A stretch of 64,000 nt of DNA from Hemibagrus wyckioides (taxonomy: Eukaryota > Chordata > Actinopteri > Siluriformes > Bagridae): the NCBI RefSeq assembly GCF_019097595.1, contig NC_080731.1, positions 13,934,571 through 13,998,570 of the forward strand. The letters are read 5' to 3'. This document shows positions 34,755 to 46,330 of this stretch, piece by piece (the first letter of the stretch is position 1; every line of letters begins with the position of its first letter). Both the position numbers and the translations under genes were made by a program. Under the pieces are notes generated by a model, which had not been told where the DNA came from, ran no database searches, and worked only from the letters and a program-made list of their open reading frames with translations.

Positions 34755-35934
34755 CTGCCAAATGGTGTGGTCATCTCTAGCATAATGGCTCATTGTGCAT
34801 TGTGGGCATGTGTTAAGCGTTATACTGCATCCACTGTGCTGAAGCAACATCATCAACACAAAGATGTTGGAATTATAGCGGAACTACGATCAATGATTCA
34901 TTAACCTTTAATAAAACTTGAGTTGATATGAGAATAGTGGAGTGGAGTGGAATTGGACCAATAGTGGAGTCTATGTATTTTCATCAATGCCACAGACCAA
35001 AAAAAAGTTCAGTCCAAGGTCGCTGAGTCCTTAGTGTACTTGCAAACCATGACAAACAAGGACTCTTTTAATGCAAGCATATTGTAAGGCTCTCATGTGG
35101 CTCTGCTTTTCCAGGCTAGCTGGGATCAGAAAATAAGGATGTGGAAATTGCATTCTGGTGAGCACAATGCACAGTAACACATTTCCTTCAGTCTTGCTCA
35201 CTAACTCTTAGGAGACAGGAAAAAAAAAAACATTACAAAGGAGTGAGGCTTGTTGCAAAAATGCTCCCTAAGCTCACACTGTCTTGAGCTCCCTGTTCAA
35301 CTAGCTGCAGGAACATTGTCTGACTTTTTCACCTGGTCAAATCCCACTGCATTACGCCGCCAGCATCTGGGGTTTCTACCCATGGTCTGAATGCATAATG
35401 CGCTCATGTTTACTATTTTCATCCAGACCAGTTTGTGGTTAAAAATTCTTTAGTAGACTGTGTTATAGATAATAATTAGCACTGTGTAGGCCAGTGTGCC
35501 AGTCATGAAATGAGACTCGACAGCAATAAAATCTGCTTCTAGAGGAAATATTCTAGGGAAGCTTTGCGATGTGGGACCTGTGTTCACCATTATTCTGACA
35601 TTTATCATTAGTGTTACACGGAACCCAGAGAAAGGCACATGTGCTGGAATTATTTGACAATTCATTAATGCATTTAGGAAGCTTGGAAGCACAGAGGTTG
35701 GTAACTCGTGCAAGTCTTGATTGACATATGTTTTATATCAGTCTAACGTTCCTACTGAAGCACTCGGCACCGGGTGATCAGACGAGCGCTGCGTGCCTCA
35801 CTTTTGAACTGATTAATCAGCTACAGAAATGCTCTGGAAGCCAAACTCTGCCAGCAAGAAGCTTTTGTACCAAATCTTTGCTTAAAGAAAAGAGAAATTT
35901 AAAAATAATAACAAGCAATAAGGTATGAGTCAGA
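34755..35934. other. single-copy-looking DNA, no gene seen; possible CNE 35270-35440
   Basis: The block 35270-35440 is balanced (ATTACGCCGCCAGC, GCATAATGCGC) and CNE-like. Frames 35450-35713 minus and 35728-35928 plus have no domains. Confidence 0.33.
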
Positions 35935-36640
35935 GCACAGCAGGCTAATGAGATTCACTGAGGCCAGACTGTGGCCCTCTCACTGTCGTATGCAGTGCTG
36001 ATAAAATATCGCCGCGCAAAAGACGATGAAATTCCTCCATGCGCTAAGCAGAAACAATTAAGGGACAAACAAACCCCTAATGCTGAAGAAAAAGCCGAGG
36101 AGCTGCGCGTCTTCACAGATGACTTAATTTGGTGTGGGAAAGCTGGCAGCTCCTCTGAAGTGCTGCCTCTCCCCCTGCTCCTTCGGGTTGTGGCGTGACC
36201 TTCAGCGCCGCTCCACCCGCAGGAAGCCATGTTTGATTCTCTGTCCGCCGAGACGCCCGCTTGACAGCAGAATGGTATCATAGGACCCGAGTGGAGGAAT
36301 TTCTCTTTCTCTGTCATCATTAAGGGGCGTCCCCCTACAGTGAGGGGAATGAAAAGTACGATTTAATGTTCTCGGGAGAGTGGCAGCAGAAGAAAAGCTC
36401 AAAGCCTCGCATGCTGCTTTCTGAGTGGGTCACTCCAGCCCTCGCAGCGAATGGGATGTCCCTGTGGAATTTGCCATAGACTTGCCTGAAAAGAAAGGGA
36501 TTAAGGCCCTTTTAAGGATGGAAATGTAACAAAAGGACCACTTTTATGATGTAGCAGCATAAAATGAGGGCCTCCATTGTGCTGCCGATTGCAAAAGATC
36601 TTTGAAATGAGGCGGCCTGCTATGTGCTCCCCTGTCCCCC
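35935..36640. promoter_or_regulatory. strong candidate conserved non-coding element
   Basis: Long, repeat-free, GC-balanced block. Words include AGGCTAATGAGATTCACTG, CAATTAAGGGACAAAC, GATGACTTAATTTGG and GATTAAGGCCCTTTTAAGG. Competing frames on both strands (35955-36320 minus, 35971-36198 plus, 36202-36402 minus) resemble no protein. The length and composition suit a conserved regulatory block next to a developmental gene. Confidence 0.42.
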
Positions 36641-36748
36641 ATGGGTGCTTGCGGGTTTGTACAAAATGACTTGTCTACATTAGAGGCGCTGGGGCTCTTG
36701 CCTTCAAGAGGCAAAGTACAAGATTATTGGTTTGTTTCTATTTTCAAG

Positions 36749-36749
<1 letters not shown>

Positions 36750-36783
<34 letters not shown>
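36750..36783. repeat. (TC)n microsatellite
   Basis: Perfect TC tract followed by a C-rich stretch (36786-36818). Confidence 0.98.
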
Positions 36784-36786
<3 letters not shown>

Positions 36787-36839
36787 ACCCCCACCCTGGC
36801 ACCCCCACCCCCCTCCTCGAGTGCATCAGATGAAGGCTG

Positions 36840-37640
36840 GGTCCCACTGAAAGTTGGTTAATTTGGAGAGTGAAAGCGTAATTAGCAACCCCGCAGGCTA
36901 GCTTGTGTGTGTGTGTGTTTCACTGTAAAGCTCTCCGCCACAGCAGCCAGTGAGAAGGGACAGGGGAAGTAAGCTGACACCCCAGCTGGTGTAGCAATGC
37001 CTGCTAGGAGACAGACTGTATATTTTTGTATGATTTCCTTTCTTTTAGTCTTCCGATTTATTTTTATTACTGTGATCTGACATGCTGTGAATGCTGATAC
37101 ATATACAAACACACTTTCCTTTATCTTTGCTGTGTTTTTTTTTCTAGCTTGGTATCTGAAATAACCAGCTTAGCGAGAGACGTTCGGAAAACATGATACG
37201 GCGTGTGGAAAAACGGGATAGAAAGAACGGCAAATGCGGCATCTGCTATTTATCAAGTTAAAAAAAACGTGTTTCAAAGCTTCAAGCAGAGCAGGCGCTG
37301 GTGCTTGGAAGCATGTTCAATGTAAATGCAAGCAGAGCTGGGAAATCTGTAGCTCTGGGCTGAGCTGAACACCAAAGGGCTGCATCTGTGCGTGTAGCTG
37401 GAAGGAATGTAGACGTGTGAACACTAGAGGGGGAGCTTAGCCATGGCACAGGAGCCTCTGCACTGGATTGAAATGGAGCTCGGCATCCTGGATCTCCACC
37501 AACTCCGAGCACCAAGCTGGCGAGAGGGCAAAGGTCAGAGGGCTGAGAAGAACAGAGAGCCAATTTTATTCTCATTCTCTCTAAATGGGTCAAACACAAA
37601 GTGTTTGCTGGACACATTTAATTTTTCAGTATTTTTTCGT
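36840..37640. promoter_or_regulatory. candidate conserved non-coding region
   Basis: Balanced DNA with a short TG tract (36903-36919). GTTAATTTGG and GTAATTAGCAACC near 36860-36890. The minus frame 37282-37617 (111 codons) and plus frame 37443-37655 share the same DNA and show no family; neither is called. Confidence 0.3.
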
Positions 37641-37867
37641 TTCTGTCAAGGTTAAACTTTTTTTTCAATGAATATTTATTCATAATATGAATAATACCTT
37701 AAATATGTGTGTTTAAAATCTCATGATTTATAAATTCATGCGTAAAGCATCAGTCAATAACTCATAATAACTTTATCATTTCAAATGAAGTACTGCAATC
37801 ATCATACCTGTTTAGAAGAACAATGTAGACACTATAACACTAATATTTGTAGTACAATTTATTATTC

Positions 37868-37899
37868 AGTTAGTTAGTTAGTTAGTTAGTTAGTCAGTT
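37868..37899. repeat. (GTTA)n microsatellite
   Basis: Tetranucleotide TAGT array, one C substitution. Confidence 0.95.
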
Positions 37900-37929
37900 A
37901 TTGACATTTAGTTTGTGTACAAATCTTTC

Positions 37930-37931
37930 AT

Positions 37932-37974
<43 letters not shown>

Positions 37975-37976
37975 TT
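37930..37976. repeat. (TTTA)n microsatellite
   Basis: Perfect TTTA tetranucleotide array of about 47 bp. Confidence 0.98.
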
Positions 37977-38490
37977 ATGATTATAAATAATTTTAAATCA
38001 TTTTAAATCATTTATTTCTTAGGTTGTTTTACATATATGTAAAAAAATAAGCAATCTTCATTTCAATTAAATAAATTACACCTGTAATGACCTGGCCTAA
38101 TGTTTTATAATGGTTTATTTACTTTTATTTTCAGTTTCAGAAAACAATGTGCATGTTATAATGCATTAAATCCTAAAAAGCATACTGTATGTGTGTTATA
38201 GCACATTACAACAGTGTATTCAGTGTTATTATGAACAGATATTATAATCTCTTATAAAACATGGCATTATACAGTCATCTACTTATGCTTTATTCTGTGT
38301 TATACATGTAACTGTAACTACTTTGGCTCATGCCAAATGAAATATAAGATATTCTGTATGCTACAGTCTGTGATGCTAAATGCATTCATAATGCTTTATG
38401 AATAGATATATATGTCATAGAAAGTGTAACCAAATGCTTACACGCTGAGTGCCAAATGTGAGCATACAGTATGTGAGCTAAGTGTGTAAA

Positions 38491-39330
38491 CATATCTGTG
38501 GTTAAGGGGAGGAGCATGTTGCCACATTATATGTGCGGGAGTGAGCTTTTAGCAGTCTTCACTAAGATATAGAGCTTTTAAAAGCCCTCTGGAGGCACTC
38601 TAATATCAGGAGTGGGATTATTAGAAGAGCTGTCTGCTTCCCTCTGCCTCTCTTCTAACCTCAGTGCCTTCGCCATCATTTAAATGTCTGAGGAATAATT
38701 GAATGAATTATCATAAAATTTTTGACAAATTCATTGAGTCGGGCCCTGGCAAACGAGCAAGAGGTTTCCTTTCATTTAAGCCGTACAAGACATGACATTT
38801 GAAATTAGTTTATATGCGGCCAAGACCTTTCGCTTTTTCACTGGTGCTATGAAGAACAAAAAAGTGGTAAGGGCAAATAGGCAGGCTTGAGGACTATATA
38901 TCAGGCTAAAGCAAAGCAAACAGGAGATTTAACAGCTTCTCACTAGTTCAAAAGTATGGCTTTAGAAGAAAAAAAAGGAGGAAAAAAAAACGGTCCCTTT
39001 CTGTCTTTTCAACAGAGGTTCAGACAACAGTGCAGTGTCAAAGCAAAGGGAACTACAGAGGGGGATGAAATTCTTTGCTGCACTGATTTCTCGCTCTGAC
39101 CTCAGCGTTCCCACATCTAAGTCTTTCCCCTGACCACTTCCCTTCATGTCTCCCGCACACTAGCCAAGAAAAGATATACAATTATACTTTGGTTACAGTG
39201 TACGGTGCTTCCCATGAGGTATAGACATATGTTTCTTTGTTTACAAATCTTTAGGTCGGCGCCAAAGACATAAAGCTTTTCCGCTTTGCATTTAGCTTAC
39301 CATAAAATCATAAAATATTGAAACGTTACT
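38491..39330. promoter_or_regulatory. weak candidate conserved non-coding region
   Basis: Balanced, repeat-poor stretch (AGGAATAATTGAATGAATTATC near 38690, GAAATTAGTTTATATG) with A runs near 38970-38990. No coding evidence. Confidence 0.25.
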
Positions 39331-40622
39331 TAAAGCAGCACACCACATCTGGAGAAAAAAAAAAAAACATTTCAAATCCACCCGTGCCACCAAGACAAAA
39401 GTACTTTCTACAATTGAGTCACAGTCGCTTCGAACATGTGAATGAAGTTGCTTGGATTTACACACTTGCTCATATACACACACACACACACACAAACACA
39501 CATGATGCAGCCCTATTTGTCGAATCACTGTGTTTGAATTGCCAGTCCCAGCTGCTGGTTCAGAGTCTTTGATCATGGTGACCAAAGTTAAGTCCACAGA
39601 GTGGTTGGGGGTCACATGTGAGCTCCAGCTGCCTCCAGAATCTCACCCAGACGCTATAATGATGCTTGTTAGAGTCACTTGGCCCTCCTGGAAGAATATT
39701 GTTAGATGCAGGCCCAACGAGGGGTAATTATGGATTAAGATGTTGTCTTAATCGTGGCTTATATGAAACACTGAGCCAAAATATGAGGATACAGTTTGTA
39801 GGAAAAAAACATGACTGGGCATGCAGTAGGAAAAAAATCAAAATCAAAGCCATGTCATCTGATTTTGTGGCCTGAAGTGAAGTACAGTTACTTTTAATAT
39901 AAATCTATGATTTGAATAACAGCACACTGTAAAAAATGATAATATGATGAAGTGATAATATTGAACCTGCCTATCTAATATGAAATTTATCTGATTATAA
40001 GTTGATAATATTAAAGCTAATTCATGGCATTATATTTTCAAAAGCTTATATTTTCTTATTTTTCTGGCAGATAAATTTGCTTCTTTTAGAAATTAATGCT
40101 TAAAATAAACAGTCCGCCAACGGAACACAAAAATGTGCAGCTTAGGAAAAAATCTAAAATATACCTAGAAATAGAAATGCCAAGGTGTAATAATATCATA
40201 CTGGTTCATTTTATTCTCATAATAAGAAATGGATCATTTTGAGTAGAGTCAAAATATTTAAGCTTGCTAAAAGTCTAATGTCCAGAATCCTTGTTAATCC
40301 TTTAACACTTTCTAGCAGGTTTTTCCTTTCCCAGGCAGAATGGAAGTCAACTTCCATTGCAGTCAGTATAAACAAATGAATTATTTCATCACAAGTTTGT
40401 TTTCAAGATTAGTTAGGACACGGTTTCTGTATGTAGAGTATATAGTGACACTGTGTTTATCAGCTGGTGACCAATGCAATAGGAAATGGGAGGGACATGA
40501 GCCCCCTGCTGGGCAAATAATTCATACCTCTCCACAATATCACTGGTATAGAGATAAAGCAGACTGCTCAATTACATTTGTTTGATAGTAAATGATAAGA
40601 TACAACCTTAAGAGGCTAGGTT
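39331..40622. other. no gene seen
   Basis: Has an A run (39354-39366) and a (CA)n tract (39475-39502). 39530-39760 is balanced and may be conserved. 39890-40320 is AT-rich with CACTGTAAAAAATGA, a word common at fish transposon ends, but no partner end was found. Confidence 0.35.
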
Positions 40623-40693
40623 AAAAATAAAATAAAATAAAATAAAATAAAATAAAATAAAATAAAATAAAATAAAATAAAATAAAATAAAAT
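40623..40693. repeat. (AAAAT)n microsatellite
   Basis: About 14 perfect AAAAT pentamers. Confidence 0.98.
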
Positions 40694-40964
40694 GAAAAAC
40701 TGTATGAACCATTAACCACTACAACAGAGTGTGACATCACAAATATATCTAGTACTGAACCTTTTTTTTCTGGCCTCTGTACAAAAATAAGTGTTAACAT
40801 ATCCTGGATATTTGTTATTTGTTGCAAGGTTTAGTCCTTAATGGACTTATTTGAGCAGTTTACTACTAAATTACTAAAATGAGGTGGATATGATGAATAG
40901 GGTGAGAATACTGATGATGTGTCTCCACTTTCCCTGATTTAACATGGTGAATATCATAGAAGCT

Positions 40965-41250
40965 AAAATCATGTACAGGTCAAGAGCTTCAGAATGGGGG
41001 AAACATGATCTCAGTGACTTTGACACAGTAATATGATTGTTGGTACCAGATGGGCTGGTTTGAGTATTTCAGAAACTCCTGGGATTTTCACATACAAGGT
41101 GCAAAAAAAAAAAAAAAAAATGACAAGTGCCAAAAATACATTCTTGTTGATAGACATTTAGACTGTTCTAAGCGACCAGGAAGGTAAATCAAATAATCAG
41201 TCTTTACAACCATGCTGAGCAGAAAAACATCACAAAAGGCACAAGATATC
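40965..41250 (+). mobile_element. Tc1-like transposon relic
   Basis: TGTACAGGTCAAGAGCTTCAG, GAATGGGGGAAACATG, GATCTCAGTGACTTTGAC, GGTACCAGATGGGCTGGTTT, GAGTATTTCAGAAACTCCTG and GGGATTTTCACA occur in the order known from a widespread fish Tc1-like element; AGCAGAAAAACATC follows near 41217. TACAGGTCAAGAGCTTCA is shared with 24.42 kb here. An 18-A run has expanded inside. No coding frame survives. Confidence 0.75.
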
Positions 41251-41859
41251 AACTCCTACATCAGGATTTACTCCTGTGAGTTAAGAGCAAGAACAGTGGG
41301 AACAGGCTCACTAGAGAGAAAATCCAGAGTCGAAGATTTTTTTCCAGTCTTCAGCTGCGAGTGTATACACATTGAATTACATGTGTTTAGCCCCCCACCC
41401 CCCTAAAAATCTCCCTACATGCATTTCTGAAACTTCTGTAAATGAAAGAAAATAAGTGCTGAACCAAACCCAACTCCATTACCCACTCCAACAAGGACTA
41501 CTAATCACTTACACCTCTTATTTAATTTACCCATCTAATAACATTCACATTCTTATCCAATCAAGTGTGTCTCTGTGTATTTTTAGCATTATTTAGAGTA
41601 CATTCGAATGCACTTTCGGGAACCTCACTCACACAGGGAAGCAGTGAGAGGATGCATGGAGAAGCTCTCTTTTCTCTCAGCCTGCCGAGCACATAATCGT
41701 GTTTACTTGGTTCATGTCCCAAAATAAGTCTTCTCTTAATTAATAAACGAATTACAAATAATATGAAGGAAATCATCGGCATAGGAGTTCATCAATTATC
41801 GGGATTAGCTAGGCAAGAAGCATGTAATCTACAGAGAGGCGTTTATGTGGTGCGACGAT
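41251..41859. other. no gene seen
   Basis: A short C-rich run at 41392-41403; otherwise nothing recognised. Confidence 0.4.
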
Positions 41860-42560
41860 TATTCCACCTCTCCCATAAGCTTTTATTGTGATGAAATTCG
41901 GAGCAATAAAGCCGGTTGCCTGCTCCCTTGACAAATCCTTTTGCTCCTGCAGAAAATCAGAAGGTGAAGCATTGCCATTACGTCTCTAATAGGCAAAGAT
42001 GTGTGTGGGTAATGTGTTGAACTGCATATTTGTTCTGCAGTATGTTAGAAATCAGAGCCTGAGCAAGTTTTAGAGAAGTTTAAGGCGGTACGCTGGTGAT
42101 ATAGTAGATGAGAGAGAAGAATGAACAAAAAAAAGAACTAAATAACGTGCCAGCGTACACTATTGATCTGTAATCAACATTCCATGCGTTTTGACAATAT
42201 TAGTTATAAACTAAGCCACTCACGTGAACCCCGGTCCCCGGTATAAGTATTACAGTTTCATCTTACAAGCAGCTGTGCTGCGGCACTTTCATGTCCTCTC
42301 TCCTTGTAGGAACGTGGCATTGACTGAAGACAGCATTGTCCCATCTGGCACACGCAGCCCTGCTTTCTGTCTTACCTCCAGTTTTCCCCGCTCCTAATCT
42401 CCTAATAGAACTTCTGGATTATAAAAGAAGAGCGCATATTAAGCAGATCGTTCGTCTTTACCCCCCACTCTGCAACAGGCAACGTCTTTTGGGGAATGGA
42501 CTGGTGGTGCCTGTCATTGGAATAAAATATGGAGATATGATGTACATGAGAAAGGAATCT
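41860..42560. promoter_or_regulatory. candidate conserved non-coding region
   Basis: Balanced, repeat-free DNA on both sides of an AT-rich gap near 42100. The 42290-42540 part has a TTGTAGGAACG word resembling a splice acceptor and an 82-codon frame. It lacks a recognisable domain or matching donor, so it is kept as non-coding. Confidence 0.3.
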
Positions 42561-43240
42561 CAGGGTCTGTGTGTGTGTCTTTGATATGTATATTTCAAAC
42601 TAGCTTCCAAATCGGATATTTTTTCGTTCCAAATACCACTCAGCACATGCTGCCTGAGGCTTTTTATCAGGGATCTGTTAAGTATTCATGTCTCTTTCTA
42701 GCAGGATTGCTTCTTCGGGTCTCATCTAATAGAGCTTTGATATAGGCTGCCATTTTTCCTCTGAATTTTTAGGTAGGCGGTGTGTTGCCACACATTAGGT
42801 GTATTATTGGCTGTACTTACAGAGCGTACTTACTTATTTGCATTAAGCTCTTCTCACATGAAATTTCAGGTTTGTATTTTGTGCATGCAGTCGTCCTGGT
42901 GTGGTAGAAATGCTGTGATGATCAGTGTAGATGAGTCAGGCTTTACATTCCTGGTACACAAATCAAATATATACAGAGAGAAGAAATAACACTCTTGAGT
43001 TTGTTATCTAACATACCTCTGGTGTGTGTGTGTGTGTGAGTGTGTGTGTGTGTGTGTGTGTGTATAAAAATATACAGAGAGAGTAAATAAGTATTCAGAC
43101 TTTTGGTTTGTGTGTATATAGTGTGTATACCATTACTTATACAAAATACAGTATATACACAAGTATATATCTATAAGCATGAACAAGGAATTGTTTAAAA
43201 AATAAAATATACAGGGAAAGCAGTGTATATGTAAAGGTTA
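42561..43240. other. no gene seen; (TG)n at 43022-43064
   Basis: The TG tract is interrupted once by AG. Flanks are AT-rich and unrecognised. Confidence 0.5.
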
Positions 43241-43384
43241 TTGGAATCATTAACCCATGTTTGGACATAAATGTTGGCGTTAGTTGGAAATGTTTCATGC
43301 AACAACTAGCAAGTAAAAGTGCAAGAGTAAGCCCGCTGGGATGACATTATTGAACACTTAAAAGGGAAAAAAATATGTAGCTTC

Positions 43385-43580
43385 ATGGAACCACAACTAG
43401 TAGTTCCTGGATGGTTGTTATTGATGCTGCTGTTGTCCTTCGACTGCTTCCTGTTCAGAGATGCCACAGTGGATCATCTGAATATTTGAGGTTTTATGCC
43501 GGATGCCCTTCCTGAAGCAATTCTCTTATTTTATCCAGGTTTGGGACCGGCACTGATAGTTAACCCCTCAGTTACTGGAT
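43385..43580. mobile_element. SINE-like repeat nested in or beside the Tc1-like relic
   Basis: GTCCTTCGACTGCTTCCTGT, GCCACAGTGGATCATCTG, TATGCCGGATGCCCTTCCTG and TTGGGACCGGCACT are the ordered blocks of a common fish repeat. The first part recurs in opposite orientation at 61.75-61.95 kb. It lies where the 5' region of Tc1 copy A should be. Confidence 0.75.
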
Positions 43581-43639
43581 GGATGTGGCGAATAAAACTT
43601 CACAAGGACTAACGATAAGGAAGCTAAGGGAGAAGTCAG

Positions 43640-44110
43640 AAGTTGCTTGAAAAGAGTTGCAGGACGACCTGAAAGCAGCAGAAACAACAGTTACACCGAG
43701 AACAATAACTCCACTGCAATCATCTCTGTTCCTAGACCACACACAAAACTCTTCTGCTAAAAACATTTGCAGATGAGCATTTAGACAAAGCAGAACTCTT
43801 TTGGAACAGTATAGTCTGGTCAGTCAAAGCCAGAACAGAACTCTTCGGATATAATTAAGTTTGTCATGTTTGGAAAAAGAAAGATTGCGTGTTTGATCAC
43901 AAGAACATCATAAACACATGAAGTAAAGTATTAATATGGGCATCTCATGATATGGGGTTCTTGTTGGGTTTGGGGTGCTGGAGCATTGCATGTGATTGAA
44001 GGAAAGATAAATAGGACTTTTTAGATGTGAATCTCCTTAATCTCATCATCCATGAAACTGCATCATTATGGGGAGAAGAAAATTTGAATACAACAAACCG
44101 AAATATATAA
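43640..44110 (+). pseudogene. Tc1-like transposase, frameshifted central part
   Basis: One frame gives LQDDLKAAETTVT near 43657-43697, typical of the Tc1 HTH-to-catalytic linker. Another frame from about 43768 gives FADEHLDKAELFWN, then VWSVKARTELFGY, where the family has WSDE: the first catalytic Asp is lost. A stop follows FGYN at about 43855. Later FDHKNII matches the family, then another stop. Clearly dead. Confidence 0.78.
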
Positions 44111-44448
44111 CCAGATTAACTCATTAAAAAAAAAGAAAAGAAAGCACTTGCACCATGATGTGAACGCTGTTGAATTTCTTGGAGGGTTTTGAAATTGTGA
44201 GTATATCAGGGTGACCTTCATAACTTTGGGGAACTGAAGATGGTTTGGCAGGAAAATGGACCAAAACTGCAATTCTGCCAAAAAAATCCTAATTATCTGC
44301 AATGATCTTTTGTTCATTTGTAGTGTCTAAATATTTTTGTTTTTCTAATTTATTTTTAAATTGCTTTGTTTATGCTTATGAGTATACTTTTTTTGTTTAG
44401 ATTTTAAGTACAAATTCAAATGCCATTATATGTGTAAATTAGATAGAC

Positions 44449-44957
44449 GATAAAAGTAGATATACACGATCAGGCATAACATTCTGAGCTCTGAGAGGTG
44501 AAGTGAGTAACACTGAGTATCTCCTCATCATGGCACCTGTTAGTGGGTGGGATATATTAGGCAACAAGCGAACATTTTGTTGGAGTGTTAGTTCCAGAAA
44601 AAATGGGCAAGCGTAAGGATTTGAGTTTGACAAGGGCCAAATTGTGATGGCTAGACGACTGGATCAGAGCGTCTCCAAAACTGCAGCTCTTGTGGGGTGT
44701 TCCTGGTCTGCAGTGGTCAGTATCTATCAAAAGTGGTCCAATGAAGGAACAGTGGTGAACCGGCATCAGGGTCATGGGCGGCCAAGACCCAATGATACAT
44801 GTGGGGAGTGAAGGCTGGCCCGTGTGGTCTGATCAAACAGACGAACTAACGCTGGTTAACGCTGGTTCTGATAGAAAGGTGTCAGAATACACAGTGCAAG
44901 ACGGGGACCAACACAATATTAGACAGGTGGTCATAATGTTGCCTGATTGGTGTCATT

Positions 44958-44958
<1 letters not shown>
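44449..44958 (+). mobile_element. non-autonomous Tc1-like element (GATCAGGCATAACATT ends), copy A
   Basis: The left end CGATCAGGCATAACATTCTGA (44468) is mirrored by GGTCATAATGTTGCCTGATTGG (44930). Between them is only the N-terminal third of a transposase, so the catalytic part is deleted. The right end abuts a TA tract. The related copy B at 52.2 kb has the same ends. Confidence 0.87.
44603..44890 (+). pseudogene. Tc1-like transposase, N-terminal DNA-binding fragment
   Basis: Starts MGKRKDLS at 44603. Relative to the copy at 52.36 kb, 4 bp are missing at about 44625, shifting the frame. The shifted frame continues [40 protein letters not shown] and GHGRPR, the paired-like helix-turn-helix plus GRPR AT-hook-like motif of Tc1 transposases. 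An in-frame TGA at 44809-44811 and a later TGA end it. No catalytic domain. Confidence 0.85.
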
Positions 44959-44959
<1 letters not shown>

Positions 44960-45018
<59 letters not shown>

Positions 45019-45019
45019 T
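44960..45019. repeat. (TA)n(CA)n compound microsatellite
   Basis: TA tract (44960-45006) then CACACACACACA, immediately after the right end of the Tc1-like element. Confidence 0.98.
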
Positions 45020-45687
45020 AAAATTTCCGCTCATTGCACATTCTGACATATTTACAGTTATAACATGTGGAACTAATTCCTTCATGTACAGTATAAGTCT
45101 CTGGTAATAACTACTTTTATCGTTTCTGCCTTATTAACAAGAGATCTATTAGGTAAAAATGGTGATGTCTTCCTTTGCTTTTAAAAGATTATCCACCAGA
45201 TTTATATGAAACCCAAAATCCTATGAGTCCACATGTGCTTTTGGCTTTCTCGCAAAAATTATTCCTGGACAAGATGTACCTGATCAGTAGACGTAGTGCT
45301 GACTTTCCTTTTAACGAATGAAGTTCTAAGTGCAATCGTGGGACCCATATATGCCACAATCATTTATGAACTTCTGTACATTTATGACTTTTTTCTTTTT
45401 CATCCTTCCCTATTTCATCCTTTCATCCTTGCCTATTTCCCTGTACTGCTGTTCTTTATATCCAGAGTCGCTTTACAACACCTTTTACACAATACACACA
45501 GTTTCCAGTTTATTGTATCTATTGAACAGCAGTATTTCCTAAAATCTATTTTTATAGAGAATAGAGTTTGCAACCTTTTCAATTTCCAGTTGCAGCTGAC
45601 GTGACTATCTATCGTTGAAAACAATACCAAAGCCTTTTACAGAGCTTTTTACAAAGCTATTTACAAATCTACACAGATACAGGTAAC

Positions 45688-45718
<31 letters not shown>

Positions 45719-45779
45719 TCCATCCTCTACACCTAACAGCATTTTCCTTCATGTTCTACCTATTTTATGCAGCTGCCAC
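45020..45779. other. no gene seen; (CA)n at 45686-45718
   Basis: AT-rich. The frame 45296-45604 is hydrophobic low-complexity without a known domain. Confidence 0.42.
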
Positions 45780-46330
45780 CAAATTAATATTCAGAGGTTA
45801 AGAGGCTTGTGTCTAGTGTGTAATGAGGAAGCAGACTAGTTAGCACGGGTTCACAGAGTGCCCACGTTAAGGCATTGTGCACGGATAATTTACGATTCCC
45901 ATCATCCTTCTCTCTGCAGGGATTAATTCTGAATTATTTATGCTCCTTATATGCGCGCAGATGCGAAGCGTTTTAGTGCATGTCGGCTGCTCGCTCACGG
46001 TCAGGTGACTGAATGTTGGACCTAGCTGAGGAAATTATGTTTATCTCCTAATATTAAAGTACAGCCATTTATTTCCCTTGAGCCCAAGGGACTTACTTCC
46101 CAAAATGGATATTAATGTCATCTGTTTAAGACAAAGTTATAAACTCTATGTCATTTTTTTTAATTAATTGCAACTTATTTGTACGCTTCCACATTTAGAT
46201 CTAAATGAAGCACATCCTGCTGTTTGTTTGATTTCCAGCATCGTCACACTTTTCACCCTGGTCGTAAAGCCATGGTAGGCAGAATCATATTTTCATGGAA
46301 ATCATGTCAAATCTCAGTGCTTTTAATCAT
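45780..46330. promoter_or_regulatory. candidate conserved non-coding element
   Basis: Repeat-free, balanced block: GGATAATTTACGATTCCC, GGGATTAATTCTGAATTATT, CGCTCACGGTCAGGTGAC, AATATTAAAGTACAGCCATT. Homeodomain-type cores are dense and there is no frame. A good conservation-test target. Confidence 0.4.

Larger units (their letters stand above)
37641..38490. other. AT-rich DNA with tetranucleotide repeats
   Basis: Includes the GTTA and TTTA arrays listed separately. From 38100 the words GTTATAGCACATTACAAC, TATTATGAACAGATATTATA, AATGCTTTATGAATAGATAT and GAAAGTGTAACC resemble old fish MITE ends, but boundaries are unclear. Confidence 0.35.
43241..44335 (+). mobile_element. Tc1-like transposon relic, copy A, with nested repeat
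   Basis: AGAGTTGCAGGACGACCTGA, AAAGCAGCAG, GCAATCATCTCTGTTCCTA and CATCATGATATGGGGTT-type words match a fish Tc1-like family. The same series occurs in copy B at 51.4 kb. The 3' part reads GAACTGAAGATGGTTTGGCA and CAATGATCTTTTGTTCA. Multiple stops and shifts; an unrelated repeat sits at 43.39-43.58 kb. Confidence 0.82.

Noticed and set aside
35955..36320. 121-codon minus-strand frame
   Set aside because: A competing plus frame covers the same bases and neither shows a domain. Kept only as a finding.
42290..42584. Possible exon after a TTGTAGGAACG acceptor-like word
   Set aside because: No domain, no clear donor, and the frame ends in a TG run; evidence too thin.
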